This document shows, in pieces, positions 28,964 to 39,138 of a stretch of DNA of 64,000 nucleotides. The notes beneath the pieces were generated by a model that searched no databases, was not told the DNA's origin, and saw only the letters and a program-made list of their open reading frames with translations. This DNA comes from Hyphomicrobiales bacterium (GTDB lineage Bacteria; Pseudomonadota; Alphaproteobacteria; Rhizobiales; Rhizobiaceae), in assembly GCA_900473175.1 (NCBI GenBank), contig UCKM01000013.1, forward strand, positions 151,799 to 215,798, in the 5' to 3' direction. How positions within the stretch are numbered: position 1 is the stretch's first letter; each line of letters opens with the position of its first letter. Both the position numbers and the translations under genes were made by a program.

Positions 28964-30442
28964 ATGACCTACGTAATGAGCCGCACCTTTGCGGCATTTG
29001 TTTTGATAGGCGCCCTGACAGCGCCCGCGCTGTTTGTTCCGGCGCAAGCGGAGACAACGCCGCAGGTGTCCGCCAAACCGGATAGTGCCAGCAAGAACGA
29101 TGTCGTCTCATTCCGCCTCGACAACGGGCTCGAAGTCGTAGTCATCCCCGACCATCGCGCGCCGGTCGTCACCCACATGTTGTGGTATCATGTTGGCTCG
29201 GCCGACGAGGAACCCGGCAAGTCCGGCATTGCCCATTTTTTCGAGCACCTGATGTTCAAGGCGACCAAGACCTATCCGGCGGGCGAATTCTCGCGCAAGG
29301 TTGCCGAAATCGGCGGGCAGGAAAACGCCTTTACGTCCTATGATTACACTGCCTTCTACCAGCAGGTGGCCCCGGAGGCGCTGGAGATGGTCATGACCTA
29401 TGAGGCGGACCGCATGGAAAACCTCATTCTCAATGACGATGTGGTGAAGACCGAGCGGGATGTCGTGCTTGAGGAACGACGGTCGCGCACCGACAGCAAT
29501 CCGAGCGCGCTGCTTGCCGAAGAAGTCAATGCCACCCTTTATCAGAACCATCCTTACCGCATGCCGGTGATCGGCTGGCTGCATGAAATGCAGCAGCTCA
29601 ATCTCAAGGATGCGCTGGCCTTCTACGAGAAATATTATACGCCCAACAATGCGACGCTGGTTGTCTCCGGTGATGTCGATCTTGCGACCGTCAAGGCTCT
29701 CGCGGAAAAGACCTATGGCAAGGTGCCGCGCAGGGCGGAACCAGGCGACCGCATACGGCCACAGGAGCCTGAACAGAACACAAAGCGGACCGTTTCATTG
29801 GCCGATCCTCGCGTCTCGCAGCCGAGTTTCCAGAAGATGTGGCTGGCCCCCTCTTATACGAGCGCCAAGCCCGGCGAGGCGGAAGCGCTGGATCTCCTCA
29901 GCGAGATCTTGGGCGGTTCCTCGCGCAGCCGCATCTATCAGGCGCTCGTGGTGCAGGATGGGTCGGCCGCCAGCGCCGGCGCCTATTATCAGGGCGGATC
30001 GCTCGATGATGGCAGTTTCGGCGTCTACGGCTCGCCGCGCGGGTCGGCGACGTTGACGCAGGTGGAGGCCGGAATCGACGCCCAGATTGCGCGGATCATC
30101 AAGGACGGTGTGACCGAAGACGAACTGGACAAGGCGCGCAACCGTTTCCTCAAAAGCATGATTTTCGCCCGTGACAGTCAGGCGGGCATGGCGCGCATTT
30201 ATGGCTCGACGCTATCGACCGGCCAGACCATCAAGGACATCGATGAATGGCCGGATCGCATTCGTGCTGTGAAGGTTCAGGATATTCAGGACGTTGCGAG
30301 GCGTTACCTGGTGGATAGCCGCTCGGTGACCAGCTACTTGATGCCGGAAGACGGCAAACCCGATCAGAAAGTCGAGGGAGAAGGAATCGGTGGCGGAGAA
30401 GCGCAACAACCGGTAACCCCCGCCGAAGGAGTGGTTCAATGA
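28964..30442 (+). CDS. M16 family zinc peptidase, catalytic subunit
   Basis: Exported pitrilysin-type metallopeptidase. The 492-residue product has a signal peptide ([23 protein letters not shown]) and the inverted zinc motif HFFEH in [12 protein letters not shown], with the downstream Glu in the [14 protein letters not shown] region. It is paired with the next gene, which lacks the zinc motif, an arrangement known from two-subunit M16B peptidases. ATG 28964 is used; ATG 28976, four codons inside, is equally possible. The stop overlaps the next start as ATGA. Confidence 0.92.
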   Translation: MTYVMSRTFAAFVLIGALTAPALFVPAQAETTPQVSAKPDSASKNDVVSFRLDNGLEVVVIPDHRAPVVTHMLWYHVGSADEEPGKSGIAHFFEHLMFKATKTYPAGEFSRKVAEIGGQENAFTSYDYTAFYQQVAPEALEMVMTYEADRMENLILNDDVVKTERDVVLEERRSRTDSNPSALLAEEVNATLYQNHPYRMPVIGWLHEMQQLNLKDALAFYEKYYTPNNATLVVSGDVDLATVKALAEKTYGKVPRRAEPGDRIRPQEPEQNTKRTVSLADPRVSQPSFQKMWLAPSYTSAKPGEAEALDLLSEILGGSSRSRIYQALVVQDGSAASAGAYYQGGSLDDGSFGVYGSPRGSATLTQVEAGIDAQIARIIKDGVTEDELDKARNRFLKSMIFARDSQAGMARIYGSTLSTGQTIKDIDEWPDRIRAVKVQDIQDVARRYLVDSRSVTSYLMPEDGKPDQKVEGEGIGGGEAQQPVTPAEGVVQ

Positions 30443-31758
30443 CCCGTTTGTTGGCACCAGGCGTGAAACGGTTTGCCGCCGCGTTCCTGCTCGTTTTCTT
30501 TGCTGTCGCTCCAGGCTATGCGGTCGAGATCAAGGAAGTCATCTCGCCGAAGGGTATCCGTGCCTGGCTGGTGCACGACGATTTCGTGCCGCTGATTTCC
30601 ATGCGATTTTCCTTCAAGGGCGGCTCTACGCAGGATCCGAAAGGCAAGGAGGGGCTCGCCAATCTGATGACGGGCCTTTTCGACGAGGGCGCCGGGGAGC
30701 TCGACTCTGGCGCATTCCAGGACAAGCTCGATGATGTCGGGGCGGAAATGGGTTTCAACGAGGACGAGGACAGCATTACCGGCTCGATGCGGATGCTGGC
30801 GGACAAGCGCGATGAAGCGGTGGAATTGTTGGCGCTTGCCGTCAACAAGCCTCGCTTCGATCAGGCGCCTATCGACCGCATCCGCCAGCAGGTTGTCGCC
30901 GGCATAAAGGCCTCGGAACGCAATCCGAACACCATTGCCGGGCGCAAGTTCGCCGAGGCGCTTTATGGGGATCATCCCTATTCCCGGCAATCGGAAGGCA
31001 CCGAGGCAAGCCTTGCCGCGATAACCCGCAACGACCTTGTTACCTTCCACCAGCGCAATTTCGCTCGCGATAACCTGATCGTCGGTGTCGTCGGCTCGAT
31101 CAGCGCGGAAGAGCTCGGCCCGTTGCTCGACAAGGTGTTTGGCGATCTGCCGGAAAAAGCCAAGCTTAATCCTGTCAGCGACGCCACGCTGGCATTTGGC
31201 AAGACAACGCAAGTCGATTACGCCCTGCCACAGACGTCGATTTCCATGGTTTATCCCGGCGTACGGCGCAAGGATCCCGACTTCTTCGCGGCCTACATCA
31301 TGAATCATATCCTTGGTGGCGGTACATTTTCCTCGCGCATCTACAATGAAGTCCGTGAGAAGCGCGGGCTTGCCTATTCGGCAGGATCCAACCTCGTCAA
31401 TCGCGATCACATGGCCGCGCTCATGGTTTCGACGGCGACGCGCGCGGACCGCGCCAGCGAAACCTTGCAGATTCTGAAAGCCGAAATCGCCAAGATGGCG
31501 AAGGACGGTCCGACGGAAGAAGAACTTGCCGAGGCCAAGAAATATCTGGTCGGCTCCTATGCGGTGAACAATCTCGACTCGTCATCCGCTGTTGCAAGTA
31601 CGCTGGTTGGCCTGCAGGATGAGAATCTTGGACGCGACTATATCGACAAGCGCGCGGACCTGATCAACGCGGTTACACTCGATGAGGTAAAGGCGGCGGC
31701 AAAGAAACTGCTGTCTACCGAACCATCCATACTCATTGTCGGCCCGCCATTGTCCTAG
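30439..31758 (+). CDS. M16 family peptidase, non-catalytic partner subunit
   Basis: A 439-residue homologue of the preceding protein with its own signal peptide ([20 protein letters not shown]). At the position of the zinc motif it reads [15 protein letters not shown], so His and Glu ligands are missing, while the C-terminal half keeps the substrate-binding [13 protein letters not shown] and [23 protein letters not shown] blocks. It should form a heterodimer with the catalytic subunit in the periplasm. Starts in a four-base overlap with the upstream stop. Confidence 0.92.
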   Translation: MTRLLAPGVKRFAAAFLLVFFAVAPGYAVEIKEVISPKGIRAWLVHDDFVPLISMRFSFKGGSTQDPKGKEGLANLMTGLFDEGAGELDSGAFQDKLDDVGAEMGFNEDEDSITGSMRMLADKRDEAVELLALAVNKPRFDQAPIDRIRQQVVAGIKASERNPNTIAGRKFAEALYGDHPYSRQSEGTEASLAAITRNDLVTFHQRNFARDNLIVGVVGSISAEELGPLLDKVFGDLPEKAKLNPVSDATLAFGKTTQVDYALPQTSISMVYPGVRRKDPDFFAAYIMNHILGGGTFSSRIYNEVREKRGLAYSAGSNLVNRDHMAALMVSTATRADRASETLQILKAEIAKMAKDGPTEEELAEAKKYLVGSYAVNNLDSSSAVASTLVGLQDENLGRDYIDKRADLINAVTLDEVKAAAKKLLSTEPSILIVGPPLS

Positions 31759-31776
31759 GAATTTGAGAGCCCGATC

Positions 31777-32676
31777 ATGATTGCTCGCGATTTGCCAGAA
31801 GGAACCGGAGCAATTGCCGTACCCTCAGGAGCTGATCCCACGTTTGCTGTCGCATTCGGCGGCGGCGGGGCACGGGGGCTTGCCCATATCAACGTCATCG
31901 AGGCGCTGGACGAACTCGGGATCCGGCCCACTGCGATCTCGGGTTCGTCGATCGGTGCCATCATGGGTGCGGGCATGGCGTCGGGCATGTCAGGTCGCGA
32001 AATCCGCGACTACGCCGTGGCAACATTGTCGCGACGTGCTGAGATTGCCTCACGCCTCTGGCGACTTCGTCCGGCTAGTTTCGGCGAGATGTTCGGCGGG
32101 GGTATCAGGTTCAGCCAGTTCAACATCGAGAAATTGCTGAAGACTTTCCTGCCGGACCGGATACCCGAAACGTTCGAGGCATTGTCTATTCCGCTGAGCG
32201 TGACCGCGACCGATTTTTATGGCCAGCGCGAAGTGCCGATCGCGGAAGGTGACCTTTACAGCGCAATCGCCGCCTCCGCCGCGATACCGGCGTTGTTCCG
32301 CCCCGTACGCCGCGACGACCGTATTCTGATCGATGGCGGCATCTACAATCCCGTCCCGTTCGATCATCTGAAGGACAAGGCGCGGTTTGTCATCGCCATC
32401 GATGTGGTCGGAGGACCGGCAGGCGATGTTGGCCGGTTTCCCTCATCCATCGAGGCAATGTTCGGCGCCAGCCAGTTGATGATGCAGTCAATCATCGCGA
32501 CGCGGCTGCGAACGGACGCGCCGGCCATATTCTTGCGCCCAAGCGTCGCGCGCTTTGGCGTTCTGGATTTCCTGCGCGTCGAACAGGTCCTGCGGCAATC
32601 GGCGGGCATAAAGGATGAGCTCAAACGCGCCGTCGATGCGGCCATAACCTATGCCGGACAGAGCGATAGCAGTTAG
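31777..32676 (+). CDS. Patatin-like phospholipase family protein
   Basis: Serine acyl hydrolase of 299 residues. The oxyanion hole AFGGGGARGLAH, nucleophile elbow GSSIG and catalytic Asp in IDGGIYNPVPFDHL are all present, so it should be active on lipids or acyl-esters. No signal peptide; it is related to the RssA/YchK group. The start at 31777 is 18 bases after the M16 stop, so co-transcription is likely. Confidence 0.93.
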   Translation: MIARDLPEGTGAIAVPSGADPTFAVAFGGGGARGLAHINVIEALDELGIRPTAISGSSIGAIMGAGMASGMSGREIRDYAVATLSRRAEIASRLWRLRPASFGEMFGGGIRFSQFNIEKLLKTFLPDRIPETFEALSIPLSVTATDFYGQREVPIAEGDLYSAIAASAAIPALFRPVRRDDRILIDGGIYNPVPFDHLKDKARFVIAIDVVGGPAGDVGRFPSSIEAMFGASQLMMQSIIATRLRTDAPAIFLRPSVARFGVLDFLRVEQVLRQSAGIKDELKRAVDAAITYAGQSDSS

Positions 32677-32811
32677 AGCCCCTTGCTATGAGGCATCTTG
32701 CCCCAGACTGCCTTGATAGACCCCAAATTGCACCATATAGGGGATATGAGCGTCTGACCTCCCTCAGATGCGTCCTTGCATCCAGTCATGCAATCAACCT
32801 TGGATATCAAA

Positions 32812-34155
32812 ATGGCCGATCCGGTAAATTCCCGCGAATTCGTAGACACTGCTGCTGCACTCGTTGAAGCTGCAAAGCGCGCCGGTGCCGATGCCGCGGA
32901 CGCTGTTGTTGTGCGATCGCGCTCAACCGGTGTGAGCGTGCGTTTGGGCAAGGTCGAATCGACGGAATCGTCCGAGAGCGACGAATTCTCCTTGCGCGTC
33001 TTTGTCGGCCGCAAGATCGCGAGCATTTCAGCGAACGCCGGCGCTGATCCACGCCAGCTCGCCGAGCGTGCTGTCGCCATGGCGAAGGTCTCGCCCGACG
33101 ATGCCTATGAAGGCCTGGCCGCCCCTGAAAAACTCGTCCAGAATATCCGTGATCTAGACCTTTACGATTCGACAATTGTCAATGCAGCCCAATTGACTGA
33201 AGCCGCCCTTGTGGCCGAAGAAGCAGCCCTTGGCGTTGAAGGCGTGACCAATTCCGGCGGTGGCTCGGCATCAGCTGGTATGGGTGGCCTTGTCCTCGTC
33301 ACTTCCGGCGGCTTTGCCGGACAATATATGGGGTCGCGCTTTTCCCGCTCCGTCAGCGCCATCGCCGGCAGTGGAACGTCGATGGAGCGCGACTACGATT
33401 ATTCATCACGCATCTATTTCGATGCATTGGAAGACGCTGCGGCCATCGGCCGTTCCGCCGGAGAGCGTGCCGTCAAACGGCTTGGTGCCAGGCAGGCGAA
33501 GACCGGCCGGGTCAATGTTGTTTACGACCCGCGCGTTGCGCGCGGCATCGCCGGCCACATTGCCAGCGCCATTAACGGGGCATCCGTCGCCCGCAAGACC
33601 AGCTTCCTCAAGGACCGGATGGGTGAAAAGATACTGCACGCGGCCATCGACGTCAGCGACGATCCGTTGCGGGTGCGCGGACCGTCCTCCCGGCCGTTTG
33701 ATGGCGAGGGGTTGGAAGGCGAGCCTCTGACGATGATTGAGAAGGGTGTCCTAAAACATTGGTTTCTCTCGACATCGACCGCCAAGGAACTCGGGTTGAC
33801 TACGAATGGCCGTGGTGTTCGCTCGGGGTCGACTGTGACCCCCGCATCGACCAATTTCGCCATTGAACCCGGTGAGAAGACACCACAGGACCTGATACGC
33901 GAGGTGGGAGCCGGCTTTTATGTGACCGAACTTTTCGGCCATGGCGTCGACATGGTTACAGGCGAATATAGCCGTGGCGCCTCCGGCTTCTGGATCGACA
34001 ATGGCGAACTTGCCTATCCGGTCAGCGAGGTCACGATCGCGTCCAATCTCAAGGACATGTTCCTCAACCTTACCGCGGCAAATGACATTGATCGCAATTT
34101 TGGTATTGCCAGCCCGACACTCCTGATCGAAGGCATGACACTTGCCGGCAAATAA
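32812..34155 (+). CDS. pmbA: TldD/PmbA family metallopeptidase (PmbA)
   Basis: PmbA (TldE), the partner of TldD in a heteromeric zinc protease that degrades unfolded or modified peptides such as microcin precursors and antitoxins. The 447-residue product shows the family N-terminal SVRLGKVESTESSESDEF and the C-terminal block SGFWIDNGELAYPVSEVTIASNLKDM. As in other PmbA proteins there is no HExxxH motif. ATG 32812 is chosen by homology; upstream ATGs at 32776 and 32788 are possible and no start has a good ribosome site. The next gene begins 14 bases before its stop. Confidence 0.9.
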   Translation: MADPVNSREFVDTAAALVEAAKRAGADAADAVVVRSRSTGVSVRLGKVESTESSESDEFSLRVFVGRKIASISANAGADPRQLAERAVAMAKVSPDDAYEGLAAPEKLVQNIRDLDLYDSTIVNAAQLTEAALVAEEAALGVEGVTNSGGGSASAGMGGLVLVTSGGFAGQYMGSRFSRSVSAIAGSGTSMERDYDYSSRIYFDALEDAAAIGRSAGERAVKRLGARQAKTGRVNVVYDPRVARGIAGHIASAINGASVARKTSFLKDRMGEKILHAAIDVSDDPLRVRGPSSRPFDGEGLEGEPLTMIEKGVLKHWFLSTSTAKELGLTTNGRGVRSGSTVTPASTNFAIEPGEKTPQDLIREVGAGFYVTELFGHGVDMVTGEYSRGASGFWIDNGELAYPVSEVTIASNLKDMFLNLTAANDIDRNFGIASPTLLIEGMTLAGK

Positions 34156-34951
34156 GCACAATCAGGACGATCTCCAACTGATCCGCGAGGCTGCTGAAGG
34201 TGCAGGCAGAATTGCCTTGTCCTATTTCCGGCAGGGGCCCCAGGTCTGGATGAAAACCGGAAATTCGCCGGTCACGGAAGCTGACCTCGCGGCGGACAAA
34301 TATCTGAAAGACATGCTGCTGACGGCGCGGCCCGACTATGGCTGGATATCGGAGGAGACCCACGACGAGCGGGCAGCATCGCCGCGGCGGCGATTCTTTG
34401 TCGTCGACCCGATAGACGGAACAAGAGCCTTTATCGAGGGTTCGGACGTGTGGTGCGTCAGCGTTGCAGTGATCGAGAATGGCAGGCCTGTCGCGGGGGT
34501 GCTCGACTGTCCGGCACGTCATGAGATCATCGCCGCAGCGCCAGGCCATGGTGCTGAACAGAACGGCAATATAATTCGTGTCCAGGCTGAGAACAGGCCG
34601 TTCAAGGTTGCCGGCCCTGCAGGCTTCATCAAGCGATTGCCCGAGCATTTCCTGGCGTCCATAGAACATGCGCCATATGTGGCATCGCTCGCCTATCGGA
34701 TCGCCATGGTGGCGCGCGGCGATATAGCCGGGACGTTCGTGCGTCCGAGTTCCCATGATTGGGACCTTGCAGCCGCCGACCTCATCCTTTCCGAAGCCGG
34801 CGGCCATGTCTTGACCGCCGATGGCAAACCGCTCACCTATGGTCTGCGAAACACGAGCACTGGCGATTACCGGCACGGCGCGCTCGTCGCCGCAAGCGGT
34901 CTACTAATGGATAACATGTTGGACGTTGTCGCCGAAACCTCCTTCAGCTAA
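34142..34951 (+). CDS. Inositol monophosphatase family / CysQ-like 3'(2'),5'-bisphosphate nucleotidase
   Basis: Mg-dependent phosphatase of 269 residues. The three metal-site motifs are clear: WISEET, DPIDGTRAFIEG and WDLAAADLILSEAGG. The best guess for substrate is PAP or PAPS (CysQ type), but inositol or histidinol phosphate cannot be excluded. It starts with TTG at 34142, inside the end of pmbA, so translation is coupled. Confidence 0.88.
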   Translation: MPANKHNQDDLQLIREAAEGAGRIALSYFRQGPQVWMKTGNSPVTEADLAADKYLKDMLLTARPDYGWISEETHDERAASPRRRFFVVDPIDGTRAFIEGSDVWCVSVAVIENGRPVAGVLDCPARHEIIAAAPGHGAEQNGNIIRVQAENRPFKVAGPAGFIKRLPEHFLASIEHAPYVASLAYRIAMVARGDIAGTFVRPSSHDWDLAAADLILSEAGGHVLTADGKPLTYGLRNTSTGDYRHGALVAASGLLMDNMLDVVAETSFS

Positions 34952-34989
34952 ACAGACTGCAATCTTCTCGATCATTTGGACGGGCAACC

Positions 34990-35238
34990 ATGAGCGAAAA
35001 CACTTCGGACCAAAAACAGCTGCTTCATCTCGTCTTTGGCGGTGAGCTGAAAAAACTGGGCGGCGTCGAATTCCGCGATCTCGACAAGCTCGATATCGTC
35101 GGCATCTTTCCAGATTTCGCATCCGCACAGCGTGCCTGGAAATCCAAGGCTCAGGCAACGGTCGACAATGCGCACATGCGCTACTTCATTGTCCACATGC
35201 ACCGATTGCTGGACCCCGCAACGGGCAAGGCAGACTGA
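34990..35238 (+). CDS. DUF4170 domain protein
   Basis: An 82-residue conserved alphaproteobacterial protein of unknown function (LLHLVFGGELKKLGGVEFRD, then IVGIFPDFASAQRAWKSKAQ, ending in MRYFIVHMHRLLDP). It has no signal or membrane segment. It sits at the head of the lipid A/Kdo cluster, a constant neighbour of waaA in rhizobia, which hints at an envelope link. Confidence 0.85.
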   Translation: MSENTSDQKQLLHLVFGGELKKLGGVEFRDLDKLDIVGIFPDFASAQRAWKSKAQATVDNAHMRYFIVHMHRLLDPATGKAD

Positions 35239-35266
35239 TCGCGCAGCGATCGGAAGCAAGAACGGC

Positions 35267-36040
35267 ATGATTGAAAACAGCTCAGCAACGGCCAAGGCGC
35301 CCCGCCGCAAAGGTGGGTTGCTCAAACGGTTCTGGCGATCGGTTCGCGGCCCCCTGGCGAATTCGCCGGTGGTGCGCTCTATGATCGTCTGGTTGATCAC
35401 GCAGTATTTCCGGCTGGTTCACGTCACCAACCCCCGGCTTCCAGGCTCATCGGATCTCGAAGACATGAAGCGCGGCGGCGAACCCTTCATTACGGTCGCC
35501 TGGCACGGCCAGCATTTGATGGCGCCGTTCCTCATGCCGCGTGGCGTTCGCTTCGCTGCCATGTTCTCGAAAAGCAAGGATGCCGAGCTCAACGCGCGCG
35601 TCGCGGAGCGCTTTGGCGTCGAGATCATACGCGGTTCGGGCGGCAGGGACCGGGCACGTGGAACCGAGAAAGGCGGGGCAAGGGCTTTGCTCGGCCTGAA
35701 GAAAGCCTTGGCGGAGGGCAAGACTGCCGCGATGATCGCGGACATTCCGCACGGCACGCCGCGCGACTCCGGTTTTGGCGTGATCCTCCTTGCAAAGCTG
35801 TCTGGTCGCCCCATTTTGCCCATCTGCTATCTGACGTCGCGCCGAAAAGTTCTGGAGAAGAGCTGGGACAAGACGACCATTCCCTTGCCATTTGGCAAAT
35901 CGGGGTTGATTGTCGGCGACCCTATCTTTGTCCCCGAGGATGCCGATGATGCGATGCTTGAAACCAAGCGTGTCGAATTGACCAACAGCTTGAATGCAAA
36001 CACCGTTCGGGTGCATCAGCTCGTGGATGGTAGGGCATGA
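35267..36040 (+). CDS. Lysophospholipid acyltransferase family protein (DUF374)
   Basis: A 257-residue membrane-associated acyltransferase homologue. A hydrophobic segment (MIVWLITQYFRLVHV) precedes the WHGQHLMAPFLMP motif, which stands in for the HxxxxD motif, and FGVEIIRGSGGRDRARG and ADIPHGTPRDSG follow. The ATG at 35267 is selected over the long open frame to 35132, which overlaps DUF4170. It overlaps waaA by ATGA, so it likely takes part in lipid A or Kdo-lipid modification; the acyl substrate is unknown. Confidence 0.88.
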   Translation: MIENSSATAKAPRRKGGLLKRFWRSVRGPLANSPVVRSMIVWLITQYFRLVHVTNPRLPGSSDLEDMKRGGEPFITVAWHGQHLMAPFLMPRGVRFAAMFSKSKDAELNARVAERFGVEIIRGSGGRDRARGTEKGGARALLGLKKALAEGKTAAMIADIPHGTPRDSGFGVILLAKLSGRPILPICYLTSRRKVLEKSWDKTTIPLPFGKSGLIVGDPIFVPEDADDAMLETKRVELTNSLNANTVRVHQLVDGRA

Positions 36041-37359
36041 GCGAAAAGTGGGCACGCCTTGTTCTGAGCACCTATCGTTGGGTAGGGGCGGCGGCTTTCC
36101 CCATTGTCGGCGCCTATGTGGCGTTTCGTGCGAGCAAGGGTAAGGAAGAGCGCGGACGGCAGGGTGAACGCTATGGCGTTGCCAGCGTTGCGCGGCCCAC
36201 CGGTCCATTGATCTGGGTCCATGCCGCGAGTGTCGGCGAGACCGCCGCCGTCACGCCGCTCGTGGAGGCGATCGTCGACATGGGCATCCATGTTGTGCTG
36301 ACAACGGGTACCGTCACCTCGGCCAAAATGGTTCAGGAACGGCTCGGTGAACGGGTTATACATCAATATGTGCCGCTCGATCTCAAGCCCGCCGTCGACA
36401 GGTTCCTTACGCATTGGCAGCCCGACCTTGCGGTCATTTGCGAGTCCGAAATCTGGCCGATGACGATCCTGGAACTGGGAACCAGGCGGGTTCCGCAGGT
36501 GCTGGTCAATGGCCGCCTGTCCGACCGCTCCTTCGCCAACTGGCACAAGCGCTCGTCAATTGCCGAGGCGCTGTTCGAAAACCTCGCTCACGTCGTTGCG
36601 CAATCCGAAATCGATGGCGAGCGGTTCCGCGCGCTTGGCGCTCGTCCAGTGACGGTTTCGGGCAATCTCAAGGTTGATACGGCTGTGCCGCCGGTAAACA
36701 ATTCGGACCTTCTGTCGATGCAGCGCATGATCGGTTCGCGCAAGACCTGGGCGGCCATCTCCACCCATCACGGCGAGGAAGAGATCGTCGCGCAGGTCCA
36801 TCACATGCTCAAGGCCCGCCATCGTGACCTTTTGACGATCATCGTGCCACGCCATCCGGACCGCGCCGCCGAAATCGCCGAAGCGATCGAGAAGATGGGA
36901 ATGAAGGTGGCGCTGCGCAGCCGAGGTGATCAGATTGGCCCAGACACCGATATCTATCTCGGTGATACGATCGGCGATATGGGACTTTATCTTCGCCTGA
37001 CCGAGATCGCCTTTGTCGGCCGGTCGCTCACGGCGCAAGGCGGACAGAATCCTCTTGAACCCGCCATGCTCAAATCAGCGATCCTTTCCGGGCGTAACGT
37101 GCAGAACTTCCGCGACTCCTATCAGCGTCTCATCAAGAATGGCGGCGCCAAGCTGGTGCGCGACAAGGACATGCTGGCTGGAGCGGTCAATTACCTCTTC
37201 AACAATCCGCAAGAGCGCCAGATCATGATCGAGGCCGGTTTGAAGACGGTCGAAGACATGCGCGGCTCACTGACCCGCACCATGACGGCGCTGGAGCCCT
37301 TTATCCAGCCGTTGGTCCTCCAGGCACGGCTCAGCAATCGCGAAGGCGGCTGGAAGTGA
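36037..37359 (+). CDS. waaA: 3-deoxy-D-manno-octulosonic acid (Kdo) transferase
   Basis: Inner-membrane glycosyltransferase that adds Kdo from CMP-Kdo to lipid IVA. The 440-residue GT-B protein has an N-terminal membrane anchor (STYRWVGAAAFPIVGAYVAF), the block PLIWVHAASVGETAAV with the catalytic Glu, and the donor-site GGQNPLEPAMLKSAIL. Overlaps both the upstream acyltransferase (ATGA) and the downstream lpxK (TGATG). Confidence 0.96.
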   Translation: MSEKWARLVLSTYRWVGAAAFPIVGAYVAFRASKGKEERGRQGERYGVASVARPTGPLIWVHAASVGETAAVTPLVEAIVDMGIHVVLTTGTVTSAKMVQERLGERVIHQYVPLDLKPAVDRFLTHWQPDLAVICESEIWPMTILELGTRRVPQVLVNGRLSDRSFANWHKRSSIAEALFENLAHVVAQSEIDGERFRALGARPVTVSGNLKVDTAVPPVNNSDLLSMQRMIGSRKTWAAISTHHGEEEIVAQVHHMLKARHRDLLTIIVPRHPDRAAEIAEAIEKMGMKVALRSRGDQIGPDTDIYLGDTIGDMGLYLRLTEIAFVGRSLTAQGGQNPLEPAMLKSAILSGRNVQNFRDSYQRLIKNGGAKLVRDKDMLAGAVNYLFNNPQERQIMIEAGLKTVEDMRGSLTRTMTALEPFIQPLVLQARLSNREGGWK

Positions 37360-38393
37360 TGAGCGACGCACCGCCCTTCTGGTGGGAGAAGCCGGATTGG
37401 CGCGCCTTTGCGTTGAGCCCTCTGTCGAAGATCTATGGCATTGTGGCCGGTCGCCGCATCCGGCGTGCCACGCCGCCGACCGTGCCGCTGCCGGTGCTCT
37501 GTATCGGTAATTTCACTGTTGGCGGCGCCGGAAAGACCCCGACGTCGATCGCATTTGCAAAGGCGGCGACCGCAGCGGGCCTGAAGCCCGGGATCGTTTC
37601 CAGAGGTTATGGCGGTGCGTTTTCCGGCGTGCACCGCGTCGATCCAGAGCATGACAGCAGCCGCCATGTCGGTGACGAGCCCATGCTGTTGGCCCGGCAT
37701 GCGCCTGTTGTCGTTTCGTCGAACCGGGTGGCGGCAGCGAACGCCTTGCGTCAGGCCGGCTGCGATTTCATCATCATGGACGATGGTTTCCAGAGCGCAC
37801 GGCTTCATTTCGATTACGCGCTGATGGTCGTCGATGCGGGGCGCGGTATCGGCAACGGTCACGTACTGCCGGGTGGGCCCTTGCGTGCGCCCCTGATCGA
37901 CCAGCTCGTCCGTACCGACGCCGTGCTCAAGATTGGCACGGCCAATGGAGCTGACCAGCTTATCCGCAATGCGGCCCGTGCTGCCAAGCCAATCCATGAG
38001 GGCGTGCTCAAGCCTGTATCAACAGCGGAAATCGCCGGTAAACCGCTGCTTGCCTTTGCCGGGATCGGCGACCCATCCAAGTTCTTCAGGACGCTCGAGG
38101 ATGCGGGGGGCATCGTCAAGCAGACGCGGTCTTTCCCCGATCATCATCCCTATTCGGAAGAGAACCTGAGCGAGTTGGTGCAGTCTGCCGATCGCGATGA
38201 TTTTACCCTCGTCACGACGGCGAAGGATCACGTACGGCTTCTCGACGGCAGCCCGGCGGCGAAGGCGTTCGCGGCGCGCACATTGGTGCTGGAAATTGAA
38301 CTCGCCTTTGGTCACCCGCAGACTGCGTCGCGCATCATTCGTGAAACGCGGGAACGCGCCCGGCACCGCCTGCTCAATGGCTCACAGGTTTGA
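37359..38393 (+). CDS. lpxK: Tetraacyldisaccharide 4'-kinase
   Basis: Phosphorylates the 4'-position of lipid A disaccharide with ATP. The 344-residue product has a membrane-proximal N-terminus, the P-loop GNFTVGGAGKTPTSIAFAKA, and the catalytic-site blocks DDGFQSARLHFDYALMV and LLAFAGIGDPSKFF. ATG 37359 shares its A with the waaA stop (TGATG); a GTG one codon earlier is the alternative. Its last 12 bases overlap the convergent YscW-like gene. Confidence 0.96.
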   Translation: MSDAPPFWWEKPDWRAFALSPLSKIYGIVAGRRIRRATPPTVPLPVLCIGNFTVGGAGKTPTSIAFAKAATAAGLKPGIVSRGYGGAFSGVHRVDPEHDSSRHVGDEPMLLARHAPVVVSSNRVAAANALRQAGCDFIIMDDGFQSARLHFDYALMVVDAGRGIGNGHVLPGGPLRAPLIDQLVRTDAVLKIGTANGADQLIRNAARAAKPIHEGVLKPVSTAEIAGKPLLAFAGIGDPSKFFRTLEDAGGIVKQTRSFPDHHPYSEENLSELVQSADRDDFTLVTTAKDHVRLLDGSPAAKAFAARTLVLEIELAFGHPQTASRIIRETRERARHRLLNGSQV

Positions 38394-38834
38394 GTGAAAG
38401 CGCTTCACCCTTGGTGGCGCTTCGCGCATCGGAATGTCAAGCCGCGTGCCGGTGGTCTGGCTGTACAGCCGGTCGTTGGAGAAGAGCGTGCCGCCAGCCC
38501 GCGTGATCTCGACGCCAAGGGCTACGCGGGTCGAGGCAGCCGCGGGAACTCTGATCTCGTAGGCAACCGGGAACGAGCCATTGCGGTTGAGCGTAAAGCT
38601 GGTCGAGTTCAATCTCGGCATGGGAGCGGAATTGCCGGCGTTGGCATCATAGGCGTTCACGAACACGACCGAGCTTGCCGAGAGCCGTGCATAGGGTGGT
38701 CCCTGCAGATTGCCGTGAATGGTTTTTGTCGGTCCGCTATAGGCTGGCGTCAGGCTTGCTGGATTGGTGGTGCAGCCGCTTGCAAACATCCCGGCGGCGA
38801 AAAGAGAGAGCAAGGCCGCACGCCGGTTGACCAT
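38382..38834 (-). CDS. YscW/YbaY-like lipoprotein
   Basis: A 150-residue predicted outer-membrane lipoprotein (signal MVNRRAALLSLFAAGMFASG, lipobox FASGC). The mature part follows the YscW/YbaY pattern: SASSVVFVNAYDANAG, then FPVAYEIRVPAAASTRVALG. In type III systems such proteins pilot secretin assembly, but no secretion genes occur here, so it is more likely a general YbaY-type lipoprotein. It is four bases downstream of DUF2093 on the minus strand. Confidence 0.75.
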   Translation of the reverse strand: MVNRRAALLSLFAAGMFASGCTTNPASLTPAYSGPTKTIHGNLQGPPYARLSASSVVFVNAYDANAGNSAPMPRLNSTSFTLNRNGSFPVAYEIRVPAAASTRVALGVEITRAGGTLFSNDRLYSQTTGTRLDIPMREAPPRVKRFHSNL

Positions 38835-38837
38835 CGT

Positions 38838-39074
38838 TCAGGCTTTGCTTCGCCGGCGCAGGTCCGGGTTCATCTCGAGTTCGCGTTCCAGCGAAATGCG
38901 CGCATCGGCATAGGCTTCCTGGCGCGCAACGCTCCAGTACTTGAGTTCGTCGAGCGGGATCTTTTCCGAAGTGACGGCGCAAAGCACATGGGAGCCGGGT
39001 GACAGCACCTGGAAGTCGCCATCGAGGTAGCGAATTTTTGCCTCGCGCGAGCCGGGTCCCTCAAATCTGTTCAT
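38838..39074 (-). CDS. DUF2093 domain protein
   Basis: A 78-residue conserved alphaproteobacterial protein (MNRFEGPGSREAKIRYLDGD, then FQVLSPGSHVLCAVTSEKIP and LDELKYWSVARQEAYA). Function unknown. It may bind metal or nucleic acid, but nothing in the sequence proves this. ATG 39074 has GGAAATCG upstream; ATG 39089 is the longer alternative. Lies between mutL and the YscW-like gene, all on the minus strand. Confidence 0.85.
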   Translation of the reverse strand: MNRFEGPGSREAKIRYLDGDFQVLSPGSHVLCAVTSEKIPLDELKYWSVARQEAYADARISLERELEMNPDLRRRSKA

Positions 39075-39138
39075 AGTTTCGATTTCCATTCAATCAGTCA
39101 CGATCATTTACGGCGCTCAGGCTTTGCCGGTCAAGTAT

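Noticed and set aside
38382..38834. Evidence for a type III secretion system from the YscW-like lipoprotein
   Set aside because: No other secretion gene occurs in the window; YbaY-type lipoproteins share the fold and are not secretion-specific.
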